64,000 nucleotides of DNA from DP-19 sp036496285 (lineage in GTDB: Bacteria > Desulfobacterota > Binatia > UTPRO1), in contig DASXLI010000055.1 in assembly GCA_036496285.1 (NCBI GenBank), positions 1 through 64,000 of the forward strand. Reading direction: 5' to 3'. Under the pieces are notes generated by a model. It saw nothing but the letters and a program-made list of their open reading frames with translations, was not told the DNA's origin and did not search any database. The stretch's first letter is position 1. Each line of letters opens with the position of its first letter. The translations under genes and the position numbers were made by a program. Positions 16,525 through 25,384 of this stretch are shown here, one piece after another.

Positions 16525-18462
16525 TCAGTCCTTCCACAGGTTGTTCGCCGCGTACTTGAGCACGACGTCGACGCAGCTCTCGCAGTAGCCGTTGTCGAGG
16601 AGGTTCTTGACCATCGCGTTGTACTTGCCGGTCTGGTCCTCGTCGCGGGTGCGTGCCTTGGTGATGATGCGGCTGATGTCGCGCACCGACGTCATGAGCT
16701 TCTTCTCGATCGCCTCCTTCAAGGGCTCGTAGCTCTTGTAGGTGATGCGCTCGCCGCGCCGGCTGCCGGCCCACAGGTACGCGATGACCTCCTGGCGGAA
16801 GCCCTCGGCCGCGGAGCCGATGATCGCGATCTGCTCCTCGATCGACTTGAGGAAGCCCTCGTCGGGCTGGAGATCCTCGCGCGTGTTGCGGTCCTTCACC
16901 CGCGTCTTGTTGACGAACGCCTCCGCGTGATCGAGGTAGTTCTGGAAGAGCGCCTCGGCCTGCTCCTGGTAGGAGTAGACGAACGCCTTGGTGATCTCCT
17001 TCTCCAGGACCTCGAGGTACTCCTTGTGCAACACGTCCTGCAGGAACTCGAGGTGCTGCTTGCGGGTGTCGTCGCCGACGTCGGCTTCCTTTACCATTGC
17101 GATCAGCGCCTCGCGGACGTTGATCGGGTTGATGCAGTTGCCCTCGACGTTGTCGGAGAGCGCGTTGTCGAGCGCCTTCATGATGAAGCGCGTCGAGATG
17201 CCGCTCATGCCCTCGCGCTTGGCGTCCTCGCGCAGCTCATGGAAGTCGATCTTCTTGGTCTTGCCCTTCTCGACCACTTCCTCGCCGTTGTAGAGCTTGA
17301 GCTTCGTCATCAAATCGCACTTGTTGTTCGGCTCAAGGCGCGACAGGATCGCGAACATCGAGGCGACCTCGAGCGTGTGCGGCGCGACGTGGGCGCGGAA
17401 GTCGGAGTTGCGGATGATCTTCTGGTAGATCTTCACCTCCTCCGACAGGCGGAGGTTGTAGGGCACCCGCACCACGACGATGCGGTCGAGGATCGCCTCG
17501 TTGGTGTGGTCGGCGCGGAACTTCTGCCATTCGGCCTCGTTCGAGTGCGCGCAGATGACGGTGTCGACGTACACGAGGCCGTGGCGGCCCGGGGCCGGGA
17601 TGACCTTCTCCTGCGTCGCGGTGATCATCGCGTGCAGGTACTCGGTCTCGTTCTTGAAGACCTCGATGAACTCGACGACGCCGCGGTTGCCGACGTTCAG
17701 TGCGCCGTTCAGGTCGAGGACGCGCGGATCGCCCTCGGAGTACTGGTCGAGCTTCGAGATGTCCTCGCTGCCGATCAGCACGGAGGTGTCCTGGTTGTTG
17801 GGATCGACCGGTGGGACGACGCCGATGCCGATGCGGTTGCGCTTGGAGAAGAACTTGGTGGCGATCGGCACCTCTTCGTAGCGGCCGGCGAACTCGTCCT
17901 TCAGCCGGTAGCGGCACACGGGGCAGAGGTCGCCCTCGATGTGCGTGCCGAGCATCTTCTCGAACTCCTTGCGCAGGTGGCGCGGGATGAGGTGCAGCGG
18001 CTCCTCGAACATGGGGCAGCCCTCGATCACGTAGATCGGTTCGCTCGCCTCGAGGCCGCGCTGCAGCTTCTCGGCCAGTGAGCTCTTGCCCGAGCCCACG
18101 GGGCCCATCAGGTAGAGGACCTGGCGGCTCTCCTCGCCCTTCAGCGAGGCGGCATGGAAGTAGCGCACGATCTGCGCGATCGTCCGCTCGATGCCGAAGA
18201 ACTCGTCCCGGAAGAAGTTGTAGACCTTGACGGACTCGTCCTTGTAGAGCCGCTTCACCCTCGGATCGTCACCCTCGAGGATGTCGGACGTGCCGATCTT
18301 GATGATCACGTCATAGAGGCGCGAGTGCGAGAGCTTGGGAAGACTCGGATCCTCACGCACGCGCTCCAGGTAGTCGAGAAACGTGCCGCGCCACGCCTTC
18401 TGCTCGTGGGCGACTCGATCGTCCTTGATCAACTTCTCAAAGACGCTCTTCCCGTTTTCCAT
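16525..18462 (-). CDS. prkA: PrkA family serine protein kinase / AAA ATPase
   Basis: The 645-aa product starts at an ATG preceded by GGAAGGAG. Residues about 10-380 are the PrkA AAA domain with Walker A GPVGSGKSS at 120-128, a DLCPVCRYRL zinc-like pair and the sensor region TVICAHSNEAEWQKF. The C-terminal third (about 390-640) is the PrkA kinase-like region ending GYCESCVDVVLKYA. Members are known as PrkA in Bacillus and YeaG in E. coli, and take part in stress and nitrogen starvation responses; ATPase or protease activity has also been proposed. It is the first gene of the three-gene operon, behind a sigma-70-like promoter at 18556-18585. Confidence 0.95.
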   Translation of the reverse strand: MENGKSVFEKLIKDDRVAHEQKAWRGTFLDYLERVREDPSLPKLSHSRLYDVIIKIGTSDILEGDDPRVKRLYKDESVKVYNFFRDEFFGIERTIAQIVRYFHAASLKGEESRQVLYLMGPVGSGKSSLAEKLQRGLEASEPIYVIEGCPMFEEPLHLIPRHLRKEFEKMLGTHIEGDLCPVCRYRLKDEFAGRYEEVPIATKFFSKRNRIGIGVVPPVDPNNQDTSVLIGSEDISKLDQYSEGDPRVLDLNGALNVGNRGVVEFIEVFKNETEYLHAMITATQEKVIPAPGRHGLVYVDTVICAHSNEAEWQKFRADHTNEAILDRIVVVRVPYNLRLSEEVKIYQKIIRNSDFRAHVAPHTLEVASMFAILSRLEPNNKCDLMTKLKLYNGEEVVEKGKTKKIDFHELREDAKREGMSGISTRFIMKALDNALSDNVEGNCINPINVREALIAMVKEADVGDDTRKQHLEFLQDVLHKEYLEVLEKEITKAFVYSYQEQAEALFQNYLDHAEAFVNKTRVKDRNTREDLQPDEGFLKSIEEQIAIIGSAAEGFRQEVIAYLWAGSRRGERITYKSYEPLKEAIEKKLMTSVRDISRIITKARTRDEDQTGKYNAMVKNLLDNGYCESCVDVVLKYAANNLWKD

Positions 18463-18835
18463 AGCTGCTCCTTCCCGGCACGTGGACCGGGAGCTCGAGG
18501 GAACGGCGCGTCGTGCAGCGACGCGCGTAGCCCGCGTGCGTTGCTGTCATGCAAAAGTATAGTGGTGTGCGGAAGCCCCGAGCAAGTACGCTTCGCCGCG
18601 CATGCCGCGGAGCGGCGTTGCGTGCGCGCCGCGAACGTGCTGCCGCACGGGAGTAAGGAAGAAACGAATCGGGAGCGCCGTGACGGCGCATCGTCCGACC
18701 GCATCATCCATCGGCCACCTGACATGGCCTACCTCCCCTCGCCCGCAGAAACGGTAGCACCGTGATTCGCGAGGTGTCAACGTCGAAGCGTTCACGGCGC
18801 TTGCGATCCGTCCGCGTTTCGCACAGGACATCCTG
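18463..18835. other. Intergenic region between prkA and acyl-CoA synthetase
   Basis: These 373 bases separate two divergent operons. The prkA side holds the Shine-Dalgarno GGAAGGAG, a leader of about 87 bases and the promoter listed separately. The rest is less GC-rich than the coding DNA and contains short inverted GCGCGC-type words, but I find no ORF with family features, no tRNA and no clear promoter for the plus-strand gene. Confidence 0.5.
18556..18585 (-). promoter_or_regulatory. Candidate promoter of the prkA-yeaH-spoVR operon
   Basis: On the minus strand TTGCTC (18585-18580) is followed after 18 bases by TATACT (18561-18556), a close match to the sigma-70 -10 box in an otherwise very GC-rich region. 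The predicted start of transcription is near 18549, giving a leader of about 87 bases before the prkA ATG at 18462. In enterics the operon is under the general stress sigma factor; a TATACT -10 fits either sigma. Confidence 0.45.
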
Positions 18836-20320
18836 GTGAACGCGACCGAATCCCTGCGGCGGGCGGCGCGATGCTGGCCGGAGCGCGAAGGCATCCGCGA
18901 CGCCGAGCAATCCCTGACGTTTCGCGAGCTCGACGCCCGTGTCAATCGTCTGGCTCGGCTCCTGCGCCGCGTCGGCGTGACGCGCGGCGACCGCGTCGCG
19001 ACCCATCTGCAGAACTCGGTCGCCCACGTCGTGGCACAGCTCGCCGTGGTGCGCGCGGGCGCGGCGTGGGTCGGCATCAACCGCCGCCTCGCACCGCGTG
19101 AGGCCGCGTACATGCTCGACCACTCCGGCGCGCGGGCATTGCTCACGGACGGCGGCGGCGCGCCGCGCGGCGCCCCAGCCGTCGAGACGCTCGACGTGAG
19201 CGGGGGCGATGCCGAGATCGAGCGCCGGCTCGGCGCCGAGCGCGCCGACGCGCCGACGATCCCGACCACCGAGGACGACATCGTCCGCCTGCGCTATACG
19301 TCGGGGACCACCGGGAAGCCGAAGGCGGCCGTCCTCACCCACGCGAGCGCGCTCACGTCGCTCCGCAACCTGCTCGCCGAGCTGCACGAGCTCGGCCCGG
19401 AGGACGTCGCGCTGCACGTGACCCCGCTCACCCACGCCAGCGAGGCGCTCCTGGCGCCGGCGTTCTGGCGCGGCGCGCGCACCGTCATCGCCGCGACGAC
19501 TGACCCGGCCGCGCTCGCCGAGACCATCGCGCGCGAGCGCGTGTCGATGCTCTTCCTGGTGCCGACCACGATCGCGGGGCTCGTCGACGCACTCGCGGGC
19601 GCCCCGCGGGCGCTGCCGAGCCTGCGGACGCTCGTCTACGGCGCGGCGCCGATTCCGCCGGACGTCCTGCAGCGGGCGCTCGCGTGTCTCGGGCCGGTCC
19701 TGCTGCAGATCTACGGCATGAGCGAGTGCCCGTTTCCGATCACCACGCTGCGGAAGGCGGACCACCTCGATCCGCTGCACCAGGGCAGCTGCGGCGTACC
19801 CACGGCGATGAACGAGGTGCGCGTCGTCGACCTCGACGGCCAGCCCCTCCCCGTCGGCGAGGTCGGACAGATCGCCGTGCGCGGCCCGCAGATGATGCGC
19901 GGATACTGGCAGGATCCCGAGGCGACGGGCGCGGTGCTACGCGACGGCTGGCTGCGCTCCGGCGACCTCGGCCGGCTCGACGACGCGGGGTTCCTCACGC
20001 TCGTCGATCGCAGCGACGACGTCATCATCACGGGCGGCTTCAACGTCTACCCGCGCGAGGTCGAGCTGGTTCTCGAGGAGCACCCCGCCGTCGCCGAGGC
20101 CGGCGTTGCCGCGGTCCCGCATCCGCGCTGGGGCCAGGGCGTCGGCGCCTGGGTCGTGCTGCGTCCGCAAGCCGCGACCACCGCCGAGGAGCTCATCGCC
20201 TTCTGCCGCGACCGCCTCGCGGGCTACAAGAAGCCCGTCGAGCTCCGCGTCGTTCCCGAGCTCCCCCGCAACTCGACCGGCAAGCTGCTGAGGCGCCATC
20301 TGCGGCAGAAGATCAAGTAG
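18836..20320 (+). CDS. AMP-dependent acyl-CoA synthetase/ligase
   Basis: A 494-aa enzyme that activates a carboxylic acid as acyl-AMP and then acyl-CoA. The P-loop-like motif YTSGTTGKPKAAVLTH begins at residue 154. The aromatic motif is YGMSECPFP, and the hinge block is DGWLRSGDLG followed by DRSDDVIITGGFNVYPREVE. The catalytic lysine is near residue 482 in NSTGKLLRR. It starts at GTG 18836 with a CAGGA site. It belongs to the medium/long-chain fatty acid, bile acid or aryl-CoA ligase group; the exact acid cannot be told. Acyl-CoA dehydrogenase and enoyl-CoA hydratase genes lie within 4 kb, which fits a beta-oxidation role. Confidence 0.88.
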   Translation: MNATESLRRAARCWPEREGIRDAEQSLTFRELDARVNRLARLLRRVGVTRGDRVATHLQNSVAHVVAQLAVVRAGAAWVGINRRLAPREAAYMLDHSGARALLTDGGGAPRGAPAVETLDVSGGDAEIERRLGAERADAPTIPTTEDDIVRLRYTSGTTGKPKAAVLTHASALTSLRNLLAELHELGPEDVALHVTPLTHASEALLAPAFWRGARTVIAATTDPAALAETIARERVSMLFLVPTTIAGLVDALAGAPRALPSLRTLVYGAAPIPPDVLQRALACLGPVLLQIYGMSECPFPITTLRKADHLDPLHQGSCGVPTAMNEVRVVDLDGQPLPVGEVGQIAVRGPQMMRGYWQDPEATGAVLRDGWLRSGDLGRLDDAGFLTLVDRSDDVIITGGFNVYPREVELVLEEHPAVAEAGVAAVPHPRWGQGVGAWVVLRPQAATTAEELIAFCRDRLAGYKKPVELRVVPELPRNSTGKLLRRHLRQKIK

Positions 20321-20338
20321 AGTCAGGAGGATCACGCC

Positions 20339-20818
20339 ATGCATCACGTCGCGCAACGCTCCGCAGCCATCGTCATCGTCGCCGCACTCGTGTTCGGGGC
20401 CTCGACGGGCCGAGGGGCGACTTCCGGACAACGGTTTCTCGCGGCCGTGTTGGCCGCGCGCAGCGGCGCCGCGCGACAGCAGGCCGAGGCGCTGCCGTCC
20501 AACAAGGGCATCCAGGAGACCCCGGACACGAAGCACATCCTGGTCAGCAAGGACGTGGGATCGGACCGCTGGGCCATCTCGGGCAATGCCGACGACGGCA
20601 CGCTCAGCGGCAACGTCTTCCGTGGCGAGGGGAGTCCGCCCGCCTTCGTCTGGTGCAACCAGACTGGCGACGACCTCAATCCAGACATCCGGAACCGGAT
20701 CGCGACGTACGCGTGCTTCGGATCCGACGCGTGTCCCGCGGCGCCGTGCGACCTGCAAACTCAGTGGGTGCTGATCAACGACAGCGTCCAGCTACGCGGC
20801 GCCTTCTTCCTGCCCTGA
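20339..20818 (+). CDS. Secreted hypothetical protein
   Basis: A 159-aa protein of no family I recognise. The ATG at 20339 follows a good AGGAGG site, 18 bases after the synthetase stop. A Sec signal peptide is likely in the first 27 residues (AAIVIVAALVFGAS ending near RGA). The mature part contains KHILVSKDVGSDRWAI, FVWCNQTGDDLNP and a Cys pair around CFGSDACPAAPCD that may form disulfides. The predicted fold is a small beta protein. It could be cotranscribed with the synthetase, but function is unknown. Confidence 0.6.
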   Translation: MHHVAQRSAAIVIVAALVFGASTGRGATSGQRFLAAVLAARSGAARQQAEALPSNKGIQETPDTKHILVSKDVGSDRWAISGNADDGTLSGNVFRGEGSPPAFVWCNQTGDDLNPDIRNRIATYACFGSDACPAAPCDLQTQWVLINDSVQLRGAFFLP

Positions 20819-20860
20819 GCCGAGCGCAGGTCGGGGCGCCGCCGTCACGGTCGCGCGACC

Positions 20861-22711
20861 TCAATACGCGTTGCTGAAGCCTCCGTCAGCGACGTCGAGC
20901 GGGCTCCGGTCGCCGGCGATGATCGCGCCGACCTTCGCGTGCACGCCCGGCAGGACGTAGTTGACGTAGTACTTCGCCGCCATGACCTTGCCGGAGTAGA
21001 AGTCGAAGTCCTCCTGGCTCTGCTCGTCGCCCTGGATGCGCTTGCCGTCGGCGATCATCGCGGCCTGCATGAGGAGGTGCGCGATCGTCACCTCGGCCAT
21101 GGCCTCGAGGAAGGCGTTGGCGACCAGCGTCACCTGGTCGATCTTGCCGCCCATGAAGAACTCCATGAGGGCGCCGGCGGCACGCTGCAGCGCCTCGCTG
21201 GCCTCGCCGAGCGCCCGCACCTCGCCGGCGAGGCCGGGCTGGCCGGCGTGCGCCTCGACGAACGTGGCGATCTCCGTGAGGAAGTGGCGCAGGTTCTCGC
21301 CGCCGTGCTCCTGCAGCTTGCGGGCGACGAGGTCGAGGGCCTGGATGTGATTCGTGCCCTCGTAGATCGAGAAGATCTTCGCGTCGCGGCAGTATTGCTC
21401 GACCGGGTTGTCGTTGACGTAGCCGGCGCCGCCGTAGGTCTGGATGGCGAGCTCGGCAATGCGGAATGCCTGGTCGGCGCAGTACGCCTTCACGATCGGC
21501 GTGAGCAGATCGACCTGGCCCTGATGATAGATGGCCTTCGCCTCGTCGGTCTTCTTGAGGGCGACGGCGAGATCGGCGTGCAACGCGAGCTTGATCACCA
21601 GCGTGCGCATGCCTTCCACTTTGGCCTTCATCTCGAGCAGCATGCGCCGGACGTCGGCGTGCTCGATGATGGCGACGCGCGGCGCGTTGGGGTCCTTGAA
21701 GTGGCGCACCGACGAGCCCTGCATCCGCTCGCGCGCGTAGGAGAGCGCGTTCAGGTAGGCCGTCGAGGCGACGGAGAGGCCCTGGACGCCGACGGCGATG
21801 CGCGCCCCGTTCATCATGCGGAACATCTGCCGCATGCCCATGTTGGCCTGGCCGCCGACGAGGATGCCGCGGCAGCCGTCGTTCTCGCCGAAGTTGAGGA
21901 CGGCCGTTGCCGACGCGCGGATGCCGAGCTTGTGCTCGATCGATGCGGTGACGACGTCGTTCGGGTTGCCGAGCGAGCCGTCGTCGTTCACCCAGATCTT
22001 CGGGACGATGAAGAGCGACAGGCCCTTGGTGCCGGCGGGCGCGCCCTCGATGCGGGCGAGGACGAGATGGATGATGTTCTCGGCGAGGTCGTGGTCACCG
22101 GCGGAGATCCAGCACTTGGTGCCGGCGATCTCGTAGACGTTGCCCTCGATCCGCTTGGCACGCGTCGTGGTGGCGCCGACGTCGGAGCCGGCGTGCGGCT
22201 CGGAGAGGCACATCGTGCCGGAGAACCGCCCCTCGATCATCGGCGGCAGGAAGCGATGGCGGTCGTCGGGGAGCGCGAAGTTCTCGATCAGGTCGGCCGC
22301 GCCGTGGGTCAGCCCGGGATACATGTTGAAGGCGGTGTTCGCGCCGCTCTGCAGCTCCTCCAGCACCACCGCGATGCAGTGCGGACCGCCGAACCCGCCG
22401 GCCTCGGTTCCCATGGGAAAGGACATGAACCCGAGCTCGAAGAGCTTCCGCCACGCCTCCTTGAAACCAGGCGGCGTGCGCGTCACGCCCTTCTCGAGGA
22501 GGCAGCCGACGCGGTCACCGGTGCCGTTCAGCGGGCCGGTGAACTCGTTCACGAAGCGCAGGCACTGCTCGATCGTCGCGTCGCATTCCTCCCGCGAGAG
22601 ATGCGAGAACGTCTCGTGCTCGAAGACCTGCTCGACGTGGAGATGCTCGTAGAGCGTGAACTGGATGGCGCGAAGATCGGCCTTGAAGTTGTTCACGGCT
22701 GCTCCAGACAT
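20861..22711 (-). CDS. Acyl-CoA dehydrogenase
   Basis: A 616-aa FAD enzyme of the long acyl-CoA dehydrogenase group (FadE/AidB-like with C-terminal extension). The start at 22711 is preceded by GAAAGGA; an open frame to 22771 is not part of the gene. Visible are the N-terminal helical region, the substrate/FAD block TMCLSEPHAGSDVGATTTRA near residue 170, TKCWISAGDHD, the dimer region GMRQMFRMMNGARI, QTYGGAGYVNDNPVEQYCRD and the catalytic glutamate in IYEGTNHIQALD. The last 130 residues are a helical acyl-CoA dehydrogenase C-terminal extension ending GDRSPLDVADGGFSNAY. It oxidises acyl-CoA to enoyl-CoA in the first step of beta-oxidation. It is divergent from the methyltransferase gene. Confidence 0.92.
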   Translation of the reverse strand: MSGAAVNNFKADLRAIQFTLYEHLHVEQVFEHETFSHLSREECDATIEQCLRFVNEFTGPLNGTGDRVGCLLEKGVTRTPPGFKEAWRKLFELGFMSFPMGTEAGGFGGPHCIAVVLEELQSGANTAFNMYPGLTHGAADLIENFALPDDRHRFLPPMIEGRFSGTMCLSEPHAGSDVGATTTRAKRIEGNVYEIAGTKCWISAGDHDLAENIIHLVLARIEGAPAGTKGLSLFIVPKIWVNDDGSLGNPNDVVTASIEHKLGIRASATAVLNFGENDGCRGILVGGQANMGMRQMFRMMNGARIAVGVQGLSVASTAYLNALSYARERMQGSSVRHFKDPNAPRVAIIEHADVRRMLLEMKAKVEGMRTLVIKLALHADLAVALKKTDEAKAIYHQGQVDLLTPIVKAYCADQAFRIAELAIQTYGGAGYVNDNPVEQYCRDAKIFSIYEGTNHIQALDLVARKLQEHGGENLRHFLTEIATFVEAHAGQPGLAGEVRALGEASEALQRAAGALMEFFMGGKIDQVTLVANAFLEAMAEVTIAHLLMQAAMIADGKRIQGDEQSQEDFDFYSGKVMAAKYYVNYVLPGVHAKVGAIIAGDRSPLDVADGGFSNAY

Positions 22712-22860
22712 GCGGGGTGTCCTTTCTCTCCGGGCGGGTTGAAGCCCGCCAAGCTGCCTCAAAACTCGCAAATGTCAAGGAATCGGCGGCGCTGTCGCAT
22801 CCGCGCTGGCGGAACCGCGGGCGGTTGCACTGCCGCGGCGGAGAACGTAGTGGCGGGACG

Positions 22861-23529
22861 ATGCGGGAGCCCTCCGCGACGACCGAGGCGCCCTACGTCC
22901 CCGCGCTCGGGTTCGCGGCGCTCACTCGCCTGTACGACCCGGTGCTGCGTGCGACACTTCGCGAGGATGTCTTCAAGCGGGCGCTGGTGGCCCAGGTGGC
23001 GCCGGCGAGTGGATCGCGCGTGCTCGACCTCGGGGCGGGCACCGGCACCCTCACCATGCTGCTTCAGCGGGCGGCGCCGGGCGCGACCGTGGTCGGGGTC
23101 GACGGCGACGCCGCGATCCTCGCGCTCGCCCGCCGCAAGGCGGCCGCTGCGGAGCTCGTCCTGCGCTTCGACCACGCGATGGCCGACGCGCTGCCGTACG
23201 ACGACGGCTCGTTCGACCGCGTCGTGTCGAGCTTGCTCTTGCACCACCTGACGCCCGCGGTGAAGCGGCGCGCCCTCGCCGAGGCGCACCGCGTGCTCGT
23301 GCCGGGCGGGGAGCTGCACGTCGCCGACTGGGGGCGCCCGCAGAACGCGTTGATGCGCGTCCTCTTCGTCGGCATCCAGCTGCTCGACGGCTTCGCCACG
23401 ACGGCCGAGAACGTCGACGGCATGCTGCCCGAGCTCTTCCGCGAGGCGGGCTTCCGCGACGTCCACGAGACGCGCGCCTTCGCCACCGTCTTCGGCACGA
23501 TCGCGCTCTACCGCGGCCGGCGGGTCTGA
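22861..23529 (+). CDS. Class I SAM-dependent methyltransferase
   Basis: The 222-aa product has motif I LDLGAGTGTLTM, the acidic end of strand 2 in VVGVDGDAAILALARRK, and motif with ADALPYDDGSFDRVVSSLLLHHL, typical of the UbiE/Methyltransf_11 type. The ATG at 22861 is selected over the longer open frame from 22717, since the longer version adds non-homologous Arg-rich residues. Substrates of this type are quinones, lipids or small metabolites. It converges with the enoyl-CoA hydratase gene, 7 bases apart, and is divergent from the acyl-CoA dehydrogenase. Confidence 0.82.
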   Translation: MREPSATTEAPYVPALGFAALTRLYDPVLRATLREDVFKRALVAQVAPASGSRVLDLGAGTGTLTMLLQRAAPGATVVGVDGDAAILALARRKAAAAELVLRFDHAMADALPYDDGSFDRVVSSLLLHHLTPAVKRRALAEAHRVLVPGGELHVADWGRPQNALMRVLFVGIQLLDGFATTAENVDGMLPELFREAGFRDVHETRAFATVFGTIALYRGRRV

Positions 23530-23536
23530 GCGCGTC

Positions 23537-24211
23537 TCAGGGCAGCGCGCCCCGCTGCAGGACCTCATAGGGCGCGGCGTACATGCTGCGCTTCAGGGCG
23601 CCGTAGGTCTGCCGGTCCTTGCTCGCGAGCGCGGCGGCGCGCGCGATCGCGGCCGGCAGCACCTCGTCGGCGGCGACCGCCTCGTCGACGATGCCGCGCG
23701 TGACCGCGTCGCCGCCGCCGACGCGCGCGCCGGTGAGGATGGCGTCGCGGAACACGGTCGGCGAGAGCCGGCACACGATCAGCGCCGTCATGCCGGGCGC
23801 GAGCGGCACGCGGATGTCGACCTCGGGGAGGCAGAAGAAGCCGCGGTCCCTCCGCATGACGCGGAAGTCGTGGGCGAGCGCCAGCATGCCGCCCGCCGCG
23901 AAGGCGTGGCCGTTGATCGCAGCGACCGTCGGCACGGGCAGGACGAGGAAGCGGCCCAGCATGCGCTGCACGTCGCCGACGAACGTGCTCGCCTCGGCCG
24001 CGCCGTCGCCCATCATCCAGTTCAGGTCGAGGCCGTTCGAGTAGAACTTGTCCTCGCCGGTCGTGACGAGGGCGGCGGGCCCGCTCGACGCCTCGACGGT
24101 GTCGAGCGCCGCGTTCAGGGCGTCGACGGAGTCGCGGTTGAAGCGGTTCTCCCCGGCCCGCATGGTGAGCACGAACACGTCGCCGTCGCGGCGCAGATCG
24201 ACGAGGGACAT
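23537..24211 (-). CDS. Enoyl-CoA hydratase/isomerase family protein
   Basis: A 224-aa crotonase-fold protein. The ATG at 24211 is preceded by AAGGAG; the longer open frame to 24286 is not used. Visible are FVLTMRAGENRFNRD at the N-terminus, the oxyanion-hole block DKFYSNGLDLNWM, and the second oxyanion block PTVAAINGHAFAAGGMLALAHD. The usual hydratase glutamates are not both evident; the position before the LPEVDIRV strand carries FFCLPEVD, as in delta3,delta2-enoyl-CoA isomerases. It could therefore be an isomerase (ECI/PECI type) rather than a hydratase. Confidence 0.82.
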   Translation of the reverse strand: MSLVDLRRDGDVFVLTMRAGENRFNRDSVDALNAALDTVEASSGPAALVTTGEDKFYSNGLDLNWMMGDGAAEASTFVGDVQRMLGRFLVLPVPTVAAINGHAFAAGGMLALAHDFRVMRRDRGFFCLPEVDIRVPLAPGMTALIVCRLSPTVFRDAILTGARVGGGDAVTRGIVDEAVAADEVLPAAIARAAALASKDRQTYGALKRSMYAAPYEVLQRGALP

Positions 24212-24293
24212 CCTGGCTCCTTCTCGCGCGCGCGGCGCGCGGCTCGTAGTGGGCCGCCTTCTAGCCCGCGCGCCGACCTGTCGCACGCGGGGT

Positions 24294-24689
24294 TCAGAAG
24301 CTGATGCGGGCGGCTTCCTCGAGCAGGCGGGCGACCTCGGCCGGGTCGTACTCGTACGCGCGGTGGACGCCGATCCCGAGCGTGCCCCGCACGGCGCCGG
24401 CCGCGTCGCGGATCGGCACCACGATCGCGCCGTTCACGCCCGTCTGCCGCGCTCCCGGACGGACATCGCCGGTGGTGTCGACCTGGATGTTGCAGCTCGA
24501 GACGGGCTCGTTGCGCTCGGCCGCGAGGCCCGCCATGCCTTTGCCGACCGGGACCCGGCGCACGATCTCGACGACGGGCGGCGGCAGGCCGATCTCGGCC
24601 TCGAGGAGGAGCAGATCGCCCTCGCGCCGGTGGATGGTGCCGGTATCCGCGGGGAACCGTCCCATGATGGCCGCGAGCACGTCACGCAT
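24294..24689 (-). CDS. Small GAF-domain protein
   Basis: A 131-aa protein made of one GAF domain and nothing else: GTIHRREGDLLLLEAEIGLPPPV, VPVGKGMAGLAAERNEPVSSCNIQ and NGAIVVPIRDAAGAVRGTLGIG follow the usual strand order. A single Cys in SSCNIQ sits where ligand-binding or redox Cys occur in some GAF proteins such as fRMsr, but the multi-Cys pattern of those enzymes is not present. It is divergent from eboA with 47 bases between the starts, so it could share regulation with the ebo arm. Role and ligand unknown. Confidence 0.75.
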   Translation of the reverse strand: MRDVLAAIMGRFPADTGTIHRREGDLLLLEAEIGLPPPVVEIVRRVPVGKGMAGLAAERNEPVSSCNIQVDTTGDVRPGARQTGVNGAIVVPIRDAAGAVRGTLGIGVHRAYEYDPAEVARLLEEAARISF

Positions 24690-24736
24690 GGCCAGGCGAT
24701 AGCATAGGCGGCACGATCGTGGCAGGGGAGGTGGTC

Positions 24737-25384
24737 ATGCTGGAGGTGTTGCGGGGGCTGCTGCGGGCGCGGACGGCGGTGCCGTTGCCCGGCGACGACC
24801 GGCCTGATGCCTCGGCCCCCGACGCGGGCGCGCTCCTGGCGGCGCTGGCGGGCGCCGGGCGGCGTGTCGGCAAGGCCACGCTCGCGCTCGACGAGTCCGA
24901 GACGCGGCGCCTGCAAGGCGCCGGCGCGCACTGGCCGATCGCGACGCGTCTCGACGAGCTCTGGCGGATCGCGGTGCTGGTCGCGGCCGCGGCGCGACTT
25001 GACGGCGAGCGCCTCGTCGCCGACGCGTATCGCGGCGGCGACAGCGACGAGCGCTGCGCCGTGCTGCGCGCGCTGCCGCTCCTGCCCGCGCCCGAGCGCT
25101 TCACCGCGCTCGCGGCCGACGCGTGCCGGAGCCATGTGCGCCCGATCTTCGAGGCGCTGGCGTGCGAAAACCCATTTCCCGCGCGCCACCTCTCCACGCT
25201 ACACTTCAATCAGATGATCCTGAAGGCGCTCTTCCTCGACGTGCCGCTCATGCGCGTGCTCGGCCTCGACGCCCGGCGGAGCGACGAGCTGGGGCGCATG
25301 GCGCGCGACTACGCCGCCGAGCGCCGCGCCGCCGGCCGTCCGGTGTCGGCGGACCTGGCCGCGCTCGCGGGGGAGGGCGCGTGA
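24737..25384 (+). CDS. eboA: EboA family protein
   Basis: The 215-aa product matches EboA: GDSDERCAVLRALPLLPAPERF, DACRSHVRPIFEALACENPFPARH, and the conserved FNQMILKALFLDVPL near residue 160 followed by LGLD and MARDYAAERRAAGR. The ATG at 24737 has a GGGGAGG site at the right distance; a GTG at 24719 is possible but lacks one. EboA is helical, without catalytic motifs, and is a constant member of the ebo cluster, which in cyanobacteria helps move a scytonemin precursor to the periplasm. The stop overlaps eboB by GTGA. It is the first gene of a five-gene plus-strand arm. Confidence 0.88.
   Translation: MLEVLRGLLRARTAVPLPGDDRPDASAPDAGALLAALAGAGRRVGKATLALDESETRRLQGAGAHWPIATRLDELWRIAVLVAAAARLDGERLVADAYRGGDSDERCAVLRALPLLPAPERFTALAADACRSHVRPIFEALACENPFPARHLSTLHFNQMILKALFLDVPLMRVLGLDARRSDELGRMARDYAAERRAAGRPVSADLAALAGEGA

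Noticed and set aside
18836..20320. Start of a nonribosomal peptide cluster
   Set aside because: A single AMP-binding domain without carrier or condensation domains; fits an acyl-CoA synthetase.
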